Source: Centropus unirufus
Taxonomy: Eukaryota > Chordata > Aves > Cuculiformes > Centropidae
Length of the DNA: 64,000 nucleotides
Direction: 5' to 3'
Assembly: GCA_013397695.1 (NCBI GenBank)
Contig: VYZI01000147.1
Location: 1,710,777 to 1,774,776 of the forward strand
Positions 12,901-24,135 of this stretch are shown one piece after another. The stretch's first letter is position 1. Every line of letters starts with the position of its first letter. The notes below the pieces were generated by a model, which was given only the letters and a program-made list of their open reading frames with translations, was not told the origin of the DNA and did not search any database. A program made the translations under genes and the position numbers.

Positions 12901-15900
12901 TGGAGGGATTTAATGTTAGCGAGACATTGTTCATGACTTTTTATCAGCTCTTCAGGTTTTATTTTGTCATTGGTGCTTTTGACAGGGCTGTGGCTAGACA
13001 GCTGTGCCTGCTTGATTGTTTGCTCTGGCCTCTCTGAAGTCTGGATGCCTTGGTGTCTAGGAGACATTTGTTGTATTACTTAAATCATTAAACCAGTGCA
13101 TTGCATTTCAGGATTGTTTGCTTATAGACATATGTTTGATGCCCCTTAATATCAAAATAACAGTAATTAAATTGACAATATTGCATGTCTTCCATTCCTA
13201 AAGGATATTTATTGCTTTGTATTTAAGGTTCTCTTTATAAAGTCAAGTCCACGTTCATATAATTTAAATGTTCTTTATTTTGTCACTTGAGATCAGGGAG
13301 CTGTTGCTGTTGTATTTCTGTAGTTCATTAATTTTTTGCCCTTTCTGTTCTCTGCCAATGGTATGAGGAAGAGAATTCCAGGGCTGTTTTAGTTCCCATC
13401 AACTACCCTACTGAAGTAGCACTTTTTGTACCTAAGAAGGTGAGGAGCTTGAGTTCTATTGTTTGATTTCCCTTCAAGTAAGATCTGACGTTCTTTCAAA
13501 ATGAAAATTAGAGAGACTTGAAGGTTAAACTTTGAGATAAAGCCTCATGAGATCCAAGACTCCGTGACTGGCATGAGCTGGCTAACTCCAAGTAAGATTG
13601 TGTATCACCAGGGAAAGTTCTCTTAGAAGGTCTGTCATGAAAGAATACTAATGTCCTTCATCTCAAGCCTAGAGGGTCACCATGGCAGTGGTCTGTCAGG
13701 CAGGTTAAACACCCCTTGCTGCTGACCTTCAAGGTGAATGCAAAAGTGAAAATGTGCATACACATTTTTCTTCTTTGTGATAGAAATTATTTATAGTTTA
13801 ATTGGTCTTAAAAGCACCAGTAGGTTGTGCCTCTGAGATAGCAACCAAGTAGTATTTGGACTTGGCAGGTATGAGAATGTCTTCTGAACCTCCATCTCTG
13901 TTTCTGACACCATTAAGGCCTTTGAATTCAGTGCAATCTGTTCCAGAAGACTGTTGCACCTGGTATGGCAGTGTGCTGGCCTGTTATCCCTGTGACTATG
14001 GGTGTATTTGTTCAAGAACATGTTTCAGTGTTGCACTTTATTTTACAGACTGGCCAGGTACAGAGGTGAACATTTGCTCTGGATAATTTCTTATGGAAAA
14101 CAAATCTAGTCATATAAAGCAGGTGAAATAGAGAACCTGACATTTTAACAGTAATGTTTACTCTCTTTACCTATTGGGTTTCTAAATTCATTAAATGCCT
14201 TCTCAGGGCAGGCTCCATCTGTAAGATTTACTCAGACTGTCCTTGCATGCCCCATTTGTATTAACGAGAAAAGATGAGGTGCAGATTTATCTATTGTACT
14301 TCCAGAAATGACACAGCTTTATTTTTCTCTCAGGAGAGCATCACCTTCCCAGACATTATTAAGAATTAGGTATTTGCATGTTCTGTGTTCCTAGAGAGAA
14401 GATGCTAGCCACGTTTATAACTGAGCAATACTTCCTTCAGGATCCACTGTGTTCCTGAAGGGATTCCCTTTAATTAGGCAGAGCCATTGCTAAGCTTAAT
14501 GAGCATTCTATGCTAGTTATTCTCATCTAAGTGCCATTGCCTGCTAATGAGGCTGTACTGGAGCCAGATGGCCTATTTTGGGAAGTTCTTCCTCCTGTCA
14601 TCTTGCTGGAAACATAACAAAAAAAACCAAAACCCTGAACCCTGGAACTGGGCCTTCTTATGAATTTGTCCTGTGGCTGTGACTGCCAGAGCCCTAGGTT
14701 GCATAAATTCAGGGACAAGACTAAATTTTTCAATGATCTGAAAAATGTTCCATCCTCTGCCACATTACAGTTTCAGCTTGCAAACCTGGGGGTTCTGTTT
14801 AACCTCTCAGGTTTGAATTCCCTGATAAATTGTCCTCTTTCTTCACCAGCTCTGGAGAGGTCCTTCTTTAGTCCTTGTTAATGTAGTGGTCTTCAGAATA
14901 TCCTCTTCAGCATCTCTAGGTGCTGCACATGTGGTGCCTCTGTCATGGAATTATTTGTTCGAAGGAGACAATAATTACTTATCAAGACTGTATCCTGTCT
15001 AGAGAGACTCAGGTTTTCTTGAGGGCCTTTCATTTGGTAATAGTCTTTTTGTACCATTCCTCTAACAGTTAAATTATTTGCTCCATCAAATACTGTTCAA
15101 TTATTTTTCTATTTTTGGCCATCTTTCCGTGGTTTTTTTGGTTTAAAGACAACTCATTGTGTAGCTTTTAGTAAAGATGGCCTCAAGTGAACCCTGTGCT
15201 GTAACAAATTCTGCCAGCAAGGCATTTTGAACAATCTTGGAAGAGGTGGTCACTGTAGAACACCTACAGGCTCTGAGCTCTCGGATCAGTAGGACCCACT
15301 GAAATGGAGATCTTTCTTATGTTTTACCTTCCTTTATTCAGTTTTCACCCTAGTCACACTACGACCAGCATATTTTCTATACCTTCGTTTCAGATAAGTA
15401 GCACTGCATGTTTGAGTTGACAGTGGTTATACAGTACAGATTGTGTCATTATTACCCCACAAAACCTGATCGGTAACCCTTTCCAGAGAAACGTGACCTG
15501 AGAAATTGGCTGCCTGGACATAAATTCTATATTGTCACTGAAGTGCTGTAGAACCAATTTCAGGACAGCTCAATACCAGCTATTCCTTAAAGCTAAAGAA
15601 AATGAGCAGCGGCACTGCATTCTGGTTTTCAACAAGTAGAACTCTTCAATGGTTATCTTCAAGTCGATATTAGTTTCTGTTTCCCTGGCAATTTGAAGGA
15701 CTGGTCTATAATGCTGAATCTCCAAGTAATGTATTTTCATCCAGTGATAAGGCCAACTTGAAATAATTTTGTTATTTTTTCACAAAGCATTATTGCTAGG
15801 TAAAGGTCTTTGCATTTGGCTGTTCTGTGACCACTGAAATTTTTGTCAGGGTGCTGAATTTACCTTTAAGGATTTTTTTTCTTAGTAATTTGTAAGAGAA

Positions 15901-17743
15901 CAAACTCTTCAGTGCCTGCAAATGGTCCAGTACTTTTCCCACGTGTGTACTCACAGGACAAGCATGCAAAATTTGTACTTAGTAGCATCACAAACTGTAG
16001 AAGTCATTTGGTAGAGTTTCCCATTCCTGACTAAGGAGAACTTTTTGTTCTGTAGAGAAATTCTGTGCTAATCTTGACTATGCATTTTGATTCCACACCA
16101 ACCATCATGGTAATTTTTAAGGCGTATGTCCTCAAGAACCTTGGTGATGTACCAAGCCAAACTTCACCCCAAGTGTGTTCCAATATGACTGCACTGTGCT
16201 TCTTTTCACGTATATTCAACTATCAAGAATTCCCTATTTTTTCTGACATACCCACCCAAATGTCTTCAGGGGATTGCCATTTGTTCTTCAAACATTTTAC
16301 CATGTAAGGTCAATACTACCCTGGGAGGTGGTATTAAATGGAAGAATGCTGTAAGTTTTGAATGTAGTAAAATTATCATTTAAAATTTCACAAGAAAAAC
16401 TTGAATAGTGTCCCTGTCTGCTGTTCTCTTTTTGAAATTCAGGCTTATCTTTTAGTGCTGAGAATGCCTAGGAGAGCAGTCACATATCTCTCTGATTAGC
16501 GGCAAATGACCAGAGCAGTATAGGAGCAACATTCCCTGAAGTATTCCTTATAGATGTATTCCATGAACCTGTAAACAAGAATTTCAGTGAGTGTACCTAA
16601 ATTTGCATCCATGTTTGCCCTTCTGTTCATAATTTCTAAACTTATATCTACTTTGAAGAACTGTTTTCCACCAGTTTTTTTATTATACACAGGCTTGCTA
16701 AACTTAAAGATGTAGAGAACTGTAAAAAATTGCAAAAGGATTAAAGAAACTAATAAGCAAAATAAAAATAACGGTAAATGTTTTGTCATAACAGAACAGG
16801 AGTGCCCTGTAGTTCTCTTAGAAAAGCCTAGAAAATATAATCGTTTTGAAAATATAATTTTACTGTAATTTCTTCTTGGAAAGTAATTTTGTTCAGATAA
16901 TAAATTATTCTAAAGAAAGACATAATGAAATGATGAACTGGAACTAAAATGAGCATAAACGATAGCATTAGTTTTGGACAACATTAGAAGTAATTGCCAA
17001 GATGTGTGCTAATGAACATTTGAAGAGATGTTAAGTTATTGCAGAACTTCTCATTTAAATGGCGGCGTACAAAAAGTTGCATCTAAATACGTGTACGCCT
17101 ACCTCCTTCCCCCCTGCTGCCGCTGCACGCTGTCAGATTGCGTGGCTTTTCTGTTCTCATTTTGTTCTTTTTGCTCAGGATCTATTCTGTGCTTTCTGGT
17201 GTTGCAGTAGCATGGTTTTAGTTACTGTCTGGGTGAAATATAATTTATTTTGCAACTACTGTGTCCAATAGGTTGGCGACATTTTTATGTGTCTTCAGAA
17301 ACGTTTCAGAATAATTTCTGTAAAATAAGGCTGGTGTGTAGTTTTAAGTATTTTTTTAGGTATTTTGTTTAAGGAGAATTTTCAAAAGAATGCATTTCAC
17401 AAACCAGTTAGATGCAGTTATCTCAAAATAAACATCAATAGGATGATGGAAAATGGAATTTCTGATGTTGTCATGTCACCTTATTTAAACTTTGTATGCT
17501 ATTTCCTTTGAAATTGAAAATGAATTGTTTTTTAATGTTGAGTATAAATATGCAACCTATTTACCAATGCATTCATGATAAATTATCTTTTTTTTATACA
17601 AGACAAGTGATGAGAAATGGAAACTGTGCAGCATGGAATCAGCTTTGTGACTTGAAAACTTCTCTGTGTGCTTATCTATGTCAGCTGTAACTGTCATAAA
17701 TCATATTAAGGAACCAAGTTAATGTAGTTGTATTTTCTTGCAG
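9905..17743 (+). other. CPNE8: CPNE8 intron (7,839 bp, longest in window)
   Basis: The only recognised repeat is a small CR1 at 11129-11254. A GC-richer patch at about 11940-12270 contains no repeat I can name. The remainder is AT-rich unique-looking sequence. The acceptor is ttcttgcag at 17735-17743. Confidence 0.78.
11129..11254 (-). mobile_element. CR1 LINE 3' fragment, minus strand
   Basis: On the plus strand it starts with two inverted copies of the CR1 terminal octamer (agaatcatagaatcatagaa), followed by gatttgggttggaaagg, cctttaaaggtaatc and later actagatcaggttgctcaga. This is the standard CR1 3' untranslated end, 5'-truncated to about 125 bp. Confidence 0.92.
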
Positions 17744-17807
17744 AGGAATTCCTGGAAAGAAATGTGGAACAGTCATAGTAACAGCAGAGGAACTGGGCTG
17801 TTGCAGA
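17744..17807 (+). CDS. CPNE8: CPNE8 coding exon (C2A-C2B linker, first C2B strand)
   Basis: A 64-nt exon: one base completes codon 74 (Val), followed by GIPGKKCGTVIVTAEELGCCR, local 75-95. The GKKCGT and TAEEL motifs are the entry into C2B in CPNE5/8/9. The acceptor is ttgcag and the donor is GTAAGT at 17808. It ends in phase 0, so the next exon starts cleanly at Asp. The sequence gives Gly-Cys-Cys-Arg at the end; relatives have other residues at the Gly position, so this is a normal variable site. Confidence 0.94.
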
Positions 17808-18109
17808 GTAAGTGTGTGTTCACTACTTTTTGAAAAATAAAATTAATTTTATTTATGCTGCAACAGATTGTCGAAAGCATAATGTATAAATTTCCATTTT
17901 GTGGTACATGCAAGAATTTAGGACATTTTTTTTTCCTATCAGTTAATCTTAGTTTTAGATAGCAGAAGGAGAAAGAAGCAGAAAACAACATGAAGCATAA
18001 AGTTTTTGATTTTTAGATGAGTTTTAAATCTAGTCTTTCACATTTTAATCTCTTGGTGTCCAATTTTTAACAAAGATCTATGTGTTTTGGCAATGGAATT
18101 ATGATTTTA

Positions 18110-18124
18110 NNNNNNNNNNNNNNN
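18110..18124. other. Assembly gap (15 N)
   Basis: A run of N in a T-rich intronic stretch. True length is unknown. No exon is interrupted. Confidence 0.99.
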
Positions 18125-18253
18125 GCTGGTAATAATATTGTTTTAAAAATGTGAAATTCATGTTGGGATTTTTTTTTCAAAAAAAGAGTGGTAAGGTATT
18201 TCAAATAATTACCATAAAAGAAGAGTTTAAACGGTTTTCTTTAAAGAAGAGAA

Positions 18254-18279
18254 AATAGGCCAAGACTTCTTGGCCTATT
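18254..18279. repeat. Palindrome, 12-bp arms, 2-nt spacer
   Basis: aataggccaaga (18254-18265), then ct, then tcttggcctatt (18268-18279). The arms are perfectly complementary. It lies about 130 bp after an assembly gap, in an intron. No transposon terminus or gene is recognised around it. Confidence 0.9.
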
Positions 18280-19873
18280 AAAGGAAGATACTTATTTAAT
18301 AGAAAACAGAAGGATGTCTGAGGGAAGGCAGTAAGGAATTTGGCTGGTTAAGAGGTGAGACGTGGTGTGTTTGTGGCTAAAGAGCATCACCACTTCTCTC
18401 TCCCCCTGGATTCTTGGAGAAGTCAATTGACAGAGGAGGAGGCTAGGAGGTCAGAAAGCACCTGGTAGCCAGGTCAGCTCAGTTGCTTCACAGCACTGAA
18501 TGAGCCAGCAGCAACCCATAAATAGTAGGACAATAGAGACTGTAAGGAAGAATAAGGAAGGATTTTGGGTATAAAGTGGTAAAGACCAGTTAGAACTTGA
18601 GGAGGGTGGCAGTTTGTCAGTCTGGTGTATGTTGGGTGAGGCTGTAGGGTGTGTGAATGACAAGATGGCAAATGTGTAAATGAAGTAAGCAACCGTATCA
18701 GTCACTTGATGGAATGTACAGGGGATCTTAATAGTGCAAGGTTAGATATATAAACCTACAAAAGTACCTTAAGGCTTGAAGAGATTTCTTTCTGGAGCTT
18801 ATTTTTTTTAACTTGGTGGTGTGTAATGCCTCACTTTTTGTACAACTTCTAACTTTTATACCACGTCATAAGTGTTTAATTTTTTTCTATTTATGCAGTA
18901 GCCATGTTTCTCTTTTTACTAATACTGCTAATCTGCTTAAACCTTATTTTCTCAATTTCATTAGATATTTAAAGTAAAAAGAAATTCTAAATTTTGTGCC
19001 TTCTTTCCAGCTTAGTCAATTTTCTATTATTTCTCCACAGAAGCGGTGTATTTGAATAGTGTACGAGGTCAAATCTTACTGAACTTTTCCAGACAATCTG
19101 CTGGTTCTACACAGTACACTAATGGAGTGCTCAGTCTTGTGTAACTCCCATTTAGCAGCAGGAAATTTCCATCTTACTAGTACAAATGAGTATGGTGGAA
19201 AATGCCTGTCTTTCCCCTCTGTTGTACATCGGGTCAAACTTTCTACATTGTACCTGATCAAAAGCTTCACACTTTTATCAGATGACAAAAGGGGTACATC
19301 ATTTAATTCTTTCCTTTAGAAATTGTGCTGCTCCATCTCTTAATAAGTCAAGATTCTACCATTCTTAAGAGACTTGTGTCATCAACTCAAGCATTTATTA
19401 CTAACCTTAAAAGATACTAAAGGCAACTTTTTCCCCAATGTTCTGTGTTTATCCTTCAAGTCCAGCATTTGTATCCCAGTAGTAACAATCTATTTAAAAG
19501 CCACGAATATGTCATTAATTCCCTAATCTTTTTATCTTTCTCCTCCAAGGAAGACAAATGCTAGGTGCCTTCCAAAGTTTTCATGTTCTTCCAGATTCAT
19601 CCCACTCAAATTTTACCTATGTGGTGACTAGTTCAAAATCAGTGAAGGGAGCATGCAGAGAATTGGGACTCAGACGCTCTCTTGCACTCTTTTGCATTCT
19701 CTGTCATGCTGTTTCATATACACACTCTCTCATAATCTCTTGTGCTGTCATGCTGGCTGTCACATAGCTCCTCTGAGATGTTTACTACCTGAGGTTATTC
19801 AATATTTGGATTAATTCTTGTCTGATCTTCAGAGAGTTTTGTATCTTGTATTCAGAATGGGAAAGATTTGTAC

Positions 19874-21655
19874 AATCACTGAATTCCTGAGATAGGAAAG
19901 ACCATGACAGATCATCTAGCTCAACCCTCCCACCCTTCTTGGAGCAGGTTTTTGAGGGTTCTGTGTAATCAAGTTTTGAGTATGTCCAAGGGCACTCTAT
20001 TTCAGTGTTTCACCACACAGTAAAAAGGTTTTTTATTGCATTTAAATAGAATTTATCAATTTCTATGTGTACCAATTCCTGCTTGTTCATACCACTAAGC
20101 AGAGTCTGTTTACATCCCATCAGGTATTTATACAAATTAATAAAATTCCCCTGAGTCTTTTCTTCTGCAGTCTAAATAATTCCAGCTCTCTCACCATTTC
20201 CTCATACGTGAGGTAGTCTAATCACTTAATAATTCTAGTGATCCTTTCACTGGAATCACACCAGTATATCCATGTCTTTCTTGTACTAGGGAGTCCAGAA
20301 CTGGACACGGCACTCAACTGTGACCTCAGGGGTGCTGAGTCACTTCTTTCAAATTTCTGTCAGTGCTCTTCCTAATGTTGTTTGCCTTTTGCTGCCAAGG
20401 GCACGTGGGTCAACTTGGTGTCCACCAAGACCACCCTACTAACTCCACCCACTCCTTTTCTGCAAAGCTACCTTCCAGCTCTTTGGCCTGCAGTCTGTAC
20501 TTGGTGCCAGGAGTTATTCTCCTGCAAGTGCAGTACTTGGCATTACCCTTTGTTGAACTCCATAGGTTTGTGCTGATTTGTCTTTCCAACATGTTCAGGT
20601 TCCTCTGAATGGCAGCACAACCATCTGGTGTACATCCGCATCATTTGCAGACTTGCTGAGGGTCTGCTCTGTTCCATCATCCAGGTCATTAATGGAGAAG
20701 TTAAATATTATTTGCCCCATTTTTTTCCCCTAAAGCATACCAGTAGTGACTTGTCTCCAGCTAGACTTTATGCCACTGATCATGAGTTTTGAAGCCAAAG
20801 AGTTGAGCCAGTTTTCAGTCCACCTCACTGTCCAGTAATTCATCTAGTCTGTAATTTATCATTTTGTGAGCCCGGCCATTATGGGAGGCAATGTCTAAGA
20901 CCATGCTAAGATCAAGAGAAACAACATCCCCTAGTCTTCCCTCATCCACTGAGCCACTTTTTTCATAAGGGAAGGCTTCAGGTTGATCAGGCATGAATTT
21001 TCCCATTGCAAATCCATGCTGATGACTTTCAGCCACCTTCTTGTTTTTCATGTGTTTGGAAATATTTTCCAGGATTATTTGCTCTATCATCTTCTTAGGA
21101 ATTAAGACTGGCCCGGATCCTTTGAAGTGATATTTGCTTTCTCCCAGTGCTCAGGAACTTCTGAACATGGTGACTTTACAAAGAGAATCAAAAGTAGCCC
21201 CACAGTGATATTGGCCAGCTCCATCAGCACTCAGAGGTGCAGTGTATCGAGTCCTGTGTATGTCCAGTCTGTTTAAACATTCCTTTACCTGGTCCTCCTC
21301 TAACAAGGGCAAATCATCCTTGTTCCAAACTTTCCCAGGTCTTGGTCTTAGATGCCTGGGATGCTTGAAGGCAAATCTTACCGGTAGGCATAGTAGGCAT
21401 AGAAAGCTATGAGAAATATGGGTTTTTCCATGACCTGACCTTTATTATCTAGTCCCCTGCCCCAATAAGTGGTGGGCCCACACTTTTCCTACTCTTCTTC
21501 TTGCTACTTTTAGACCAGTAGACCTCTTTATGGAGTCTCTCAGCAGGCTCTGCCTCAATTAGTTGATGAGTCTGCAGGTTCATATTTGTATTGAGAATCC
21601 TTCTTGCTTTCTTGACTCTGCCCAGAGAAGTGACTGTGTGTGGCAATCGGTTTGT
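19874..21655 (-). mobile_element. CR1 LINE, 1.8 kb ORF2-to-3' remnant, minus strand
   Basis: An old CR1 antisense to CPNE8. The minus frame 20815-21090 shows reverse-transcriptase features: IEQIILENISKHMK, then SHQHGF, then VDEGRLGDVVSLDLS, where the last block stands in place of the usual LDFSKAF. Plus-strand stretches such as cctcatccactgagcc (20941) and gtgtatgtccagtctgttt (21256) are the inverted CR1 RT region. The element runs from the decayed 3' end near 19874 (atcatctagctcaaccc) to ORF2 sequence around 21450-21655 (agtggtgggcccacac). It is more diverged than the copies at 36196 or 47747, suggesting an older CR1 subfamily. Boundaries are approximate. Confidence 0.85.
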
Positions 21656-22183
21656 TTGACTACAGCAAGTAAATTTTTCTCCTTATCTGTCATCAGAATG
21701 AGTGTATTTGGTATCTTCCAGGGTCATTTTCTGGGAGCTTCTAGACTCTTAATAGCAAGCTGCTAAGCCATTGGTTTAAAGACAGCAGGAACAGACAAGT
21801 GTAGGTTTAAGTCAATGAAGGAATGGGGCTTAGTCATATCTCACCTGAGTATTTAAAATTAATTCTAATATGTGTTCCTTTTCTGTGCGTCTACTTCCCT
21901 CAGAATGCAACTTTGGATGTCAGATTTACTGGAAAATCCTGAGGCATTTAAAATAGAAATTTAGCCTTCCTCTGCACGCCTCAACCAAGGAATTATTGGT
22001 TCCAGTAGTTCAAATTGCACTATAAGGACATTGGAAGAATGCAAATATGTACAGGGCATCCAGAAGGCAGATACCCGCATTTATTTGTTTTTCTATTTTA
22101 GGATAATTAGTCAATGATTAATTAACTTTTTTAGTGTAGCAAATTGCATGTTCTATGTAATTTTTCTCTATTACCCATTTCAG

Positions 22184-22287
22184 GATTCAGTTTTAATGCA
22201 ATTTTGCGCGAACAAACTAGACAAGAAGGACTTCTTTGGGAAATCTGATCCTTTCCTTGTATTTCATCGAAGTAATGAAGATGGCAG
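22184..22287 (+). CDS. CPNE8: CPNE8 coding exon (C2B first calcium loop)
   Basis: A 104-nt exon giving 34 codons plus 2 nt, starting DSVLMQFCANKLDKKD and ending FHRSNEDG. The core KLDKKDFFGKSDPFLVF is the first calcium-binding loop of C2B, with D111 and D117 (local numbering) as predicted calcium ligands. Acceptor catttcag and donor GTAGAT at 22288, one of the weaker donors in the gene. Phase 0 in, phase 2 out; the split codon AG plus T gives Ser of SFTICHK in the next exon. Where other copines I recall have FYRSNEDG, this has FHRSNEDG, a mild change. Confidence 0.95.
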
Positions 22288-24030
22288 GTAGATGCCTGTT
22301 AACTATTTCTGCTGCTAAACAGTAGACAACTTATTTGCAGATGGTAATATAGTTCTTATAGAATATTTGTTGGATTTAAGTATATCATATTATGCAGTAT
22401 AGGAATAAAACTATTGTTACAAGTAGATTAAATGTCGCAACTCAAGATTTTAAGAATTGAATGTATGATAAGTATGGAATACTATGAAATGTGTAATAAA
22501 AGTAGTTAAATAGCATTACGTTTGCTGAGAGATAATATTCTTTTAAATAAAACAGTATTCACAATGCAAAATGTAGCTGCAGAATATGTTATAAGAAATT
22601 GTTTTATGTAAAAAACATTTTATACTGCAAATTTGGAAATATCCTTTTAAATTTTTTTACAGAGTTCTGGGAAATTGAGTTAGAAATACCTTAAATAGAA
22701 GTTTTTCGTTTTACAAGTGGCTGTTTTCTTCATTCATGCTTTAATTTGTTAATGTAGTTCTATCTCTTCCGTCCCACTGCTAAGACTTGACATGCTGACT
22801 TCTGGTCAACACGCTACTTACATGGGGTTCTGATGACAGGTTGTTTTCTTGGAAACTTGCAGGCCTCACATATAATATCGTATCAAACCAAAGGGTAGGC
22901 ATGTATGATACTACTCGTTTCAGTAGCATAACTGCAGTAGTTATTAAAATAAACCTATGAGTGGGGATAGGTGTGTCTGTTCCTTGCTGTTTTCCTCTTA
23001 GAGGCAAGATTATAGGAACAGCTTCCTGAATAAACACTGCATGTCTTAAATTGCAAGCCCGGGGGAGTTAGGGCTCTTTTGTGAATGGCATTAAGGCCAT
23101 TAGTGGGACTTACTGGGAGTGGTGATACATGCAGTTTCTCCTGGCCTTGAGCACTGTGCTTCTTCACTTCCTTCCAAGATTTGAGTGGTGAGCCACCAAT
23201 TCCTTATTGGTCGTCTGAATCCAGTAGGAGGTTGGGGCAGTACTTTCACACCCATAGACAGAAGGATGCTCTCTTTTCTATCTCTTAGCTTCAGGCATGC
23301 CTTCTTAATCACAGCCAGGATAAAACCATAGGCCTTTGGAACCTAAGGAAGTTATTCCCTTAAAGGACACCTTTAGTTACATCATTATGTAGAATTTCAG
23401 TAGTGATTTCACCCATGAACTTGCTGTCTATTTTCTGTTGAAAAATTCAGCTCCCAAGATGAGGATTCAAAAGAAGTATTTTAATTTTGCATCACTTGAA
23501 AGCAGAATGCATTAAAGCAATTGATTATACTTTGCCGAAGACAAGGTGATCACTGCATCTTACAGAAGCTTATATGTTTCGCCAGCAACATCCATGGGTT
23601 AAAAAATCAGAGATGTAAAACAAGGAACAATCATCAGGAAACCATGACTCCCTTGTCTCAGTTTCTTAATCATTAAGCAAGAATTAAATTTTTACCATAC
23701 TGCTTGCTTTCTGAATCAAACTGAGGCCTGGCTGTGGAAGACCTGTGTAAACAAGTGGGATGGAGGCTGAGCTTGCCTGAAGGAACTCATTGAATGGTTG
23801 TAATAAAGTTTTGGATAAAAGTGTTAGGTTTAGAGTTGTTTAGCACCGTAGCCTGTAATCTCCCTCAAACAGGTCTGTCCTATTCAGTCCTTCCTTCTCT
23901 CTGATTCCACTGTGTATTTTTTTTTTCTCTTAAATTTTATCATTTTATGAGTGTATACAGTTTACAGCTCTTTTGAGTCCATGTTTGATGACACAAAAGT
24001 AAATAAATATATGTCTTTTTTTTATTACAG
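22288..24030 (+). other. CPNE8: CPNE8 intron (1,743 bp)
   Basis: No repeat or gene recognised. A somewhat GC-richer patch lies at about 22950-23340. The acceptor follows a T-rich tract (tttttttattacag). Confidence 0.8.
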
Positions 24031-24135
24031 TTTTACGATCTGCCACAAAACAGAAGTTGTAAAAAATACATTAAATCCAGTGTGGCAGGCATTCAAGATT
24101 TCTGTCAGAGCACTGTGTAATGGAGACTATGACCG
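24031..24135 (+). CDS. CPNE8: CPNE8 coding exon (C2B central strands)
   Basis: A 105-nt exon completing Ser130, then FTICHKTEVVKNTLNPVW, QAFKISVRALCNGDYD, and 2 nt of Arg. CHKTEVVKNTLNPVW is the C2B copy of the phrase FGRTEVIDNTLNPDF seen in C2A. Local residues are 131-164. Donor GTGAG at 24136. TEVVKNTLNPVWQ and RALCNGDYDR are near-invariant in the CPNE5/8/9 group, which makes the family call secure. The open frame around this exon runs from 23951 to 24139, but only 24031-24135 is coding. Confidence 0.96.

Larger units (their letters stand above)
17808..22183 (+). other. CPNE8: CPNE8 intron (4,376 bp) with gap and long minus CR1
   Basis: It contains a 15-N assembly gap (18110-18124), a near-perfect palindrome (18254-18279) and a 1.8 kb minus-strand CR1 (19874-21655). 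The rest, 18280-19873 and 21656-22183, shows nothing recognised. Confidence 0.8.
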
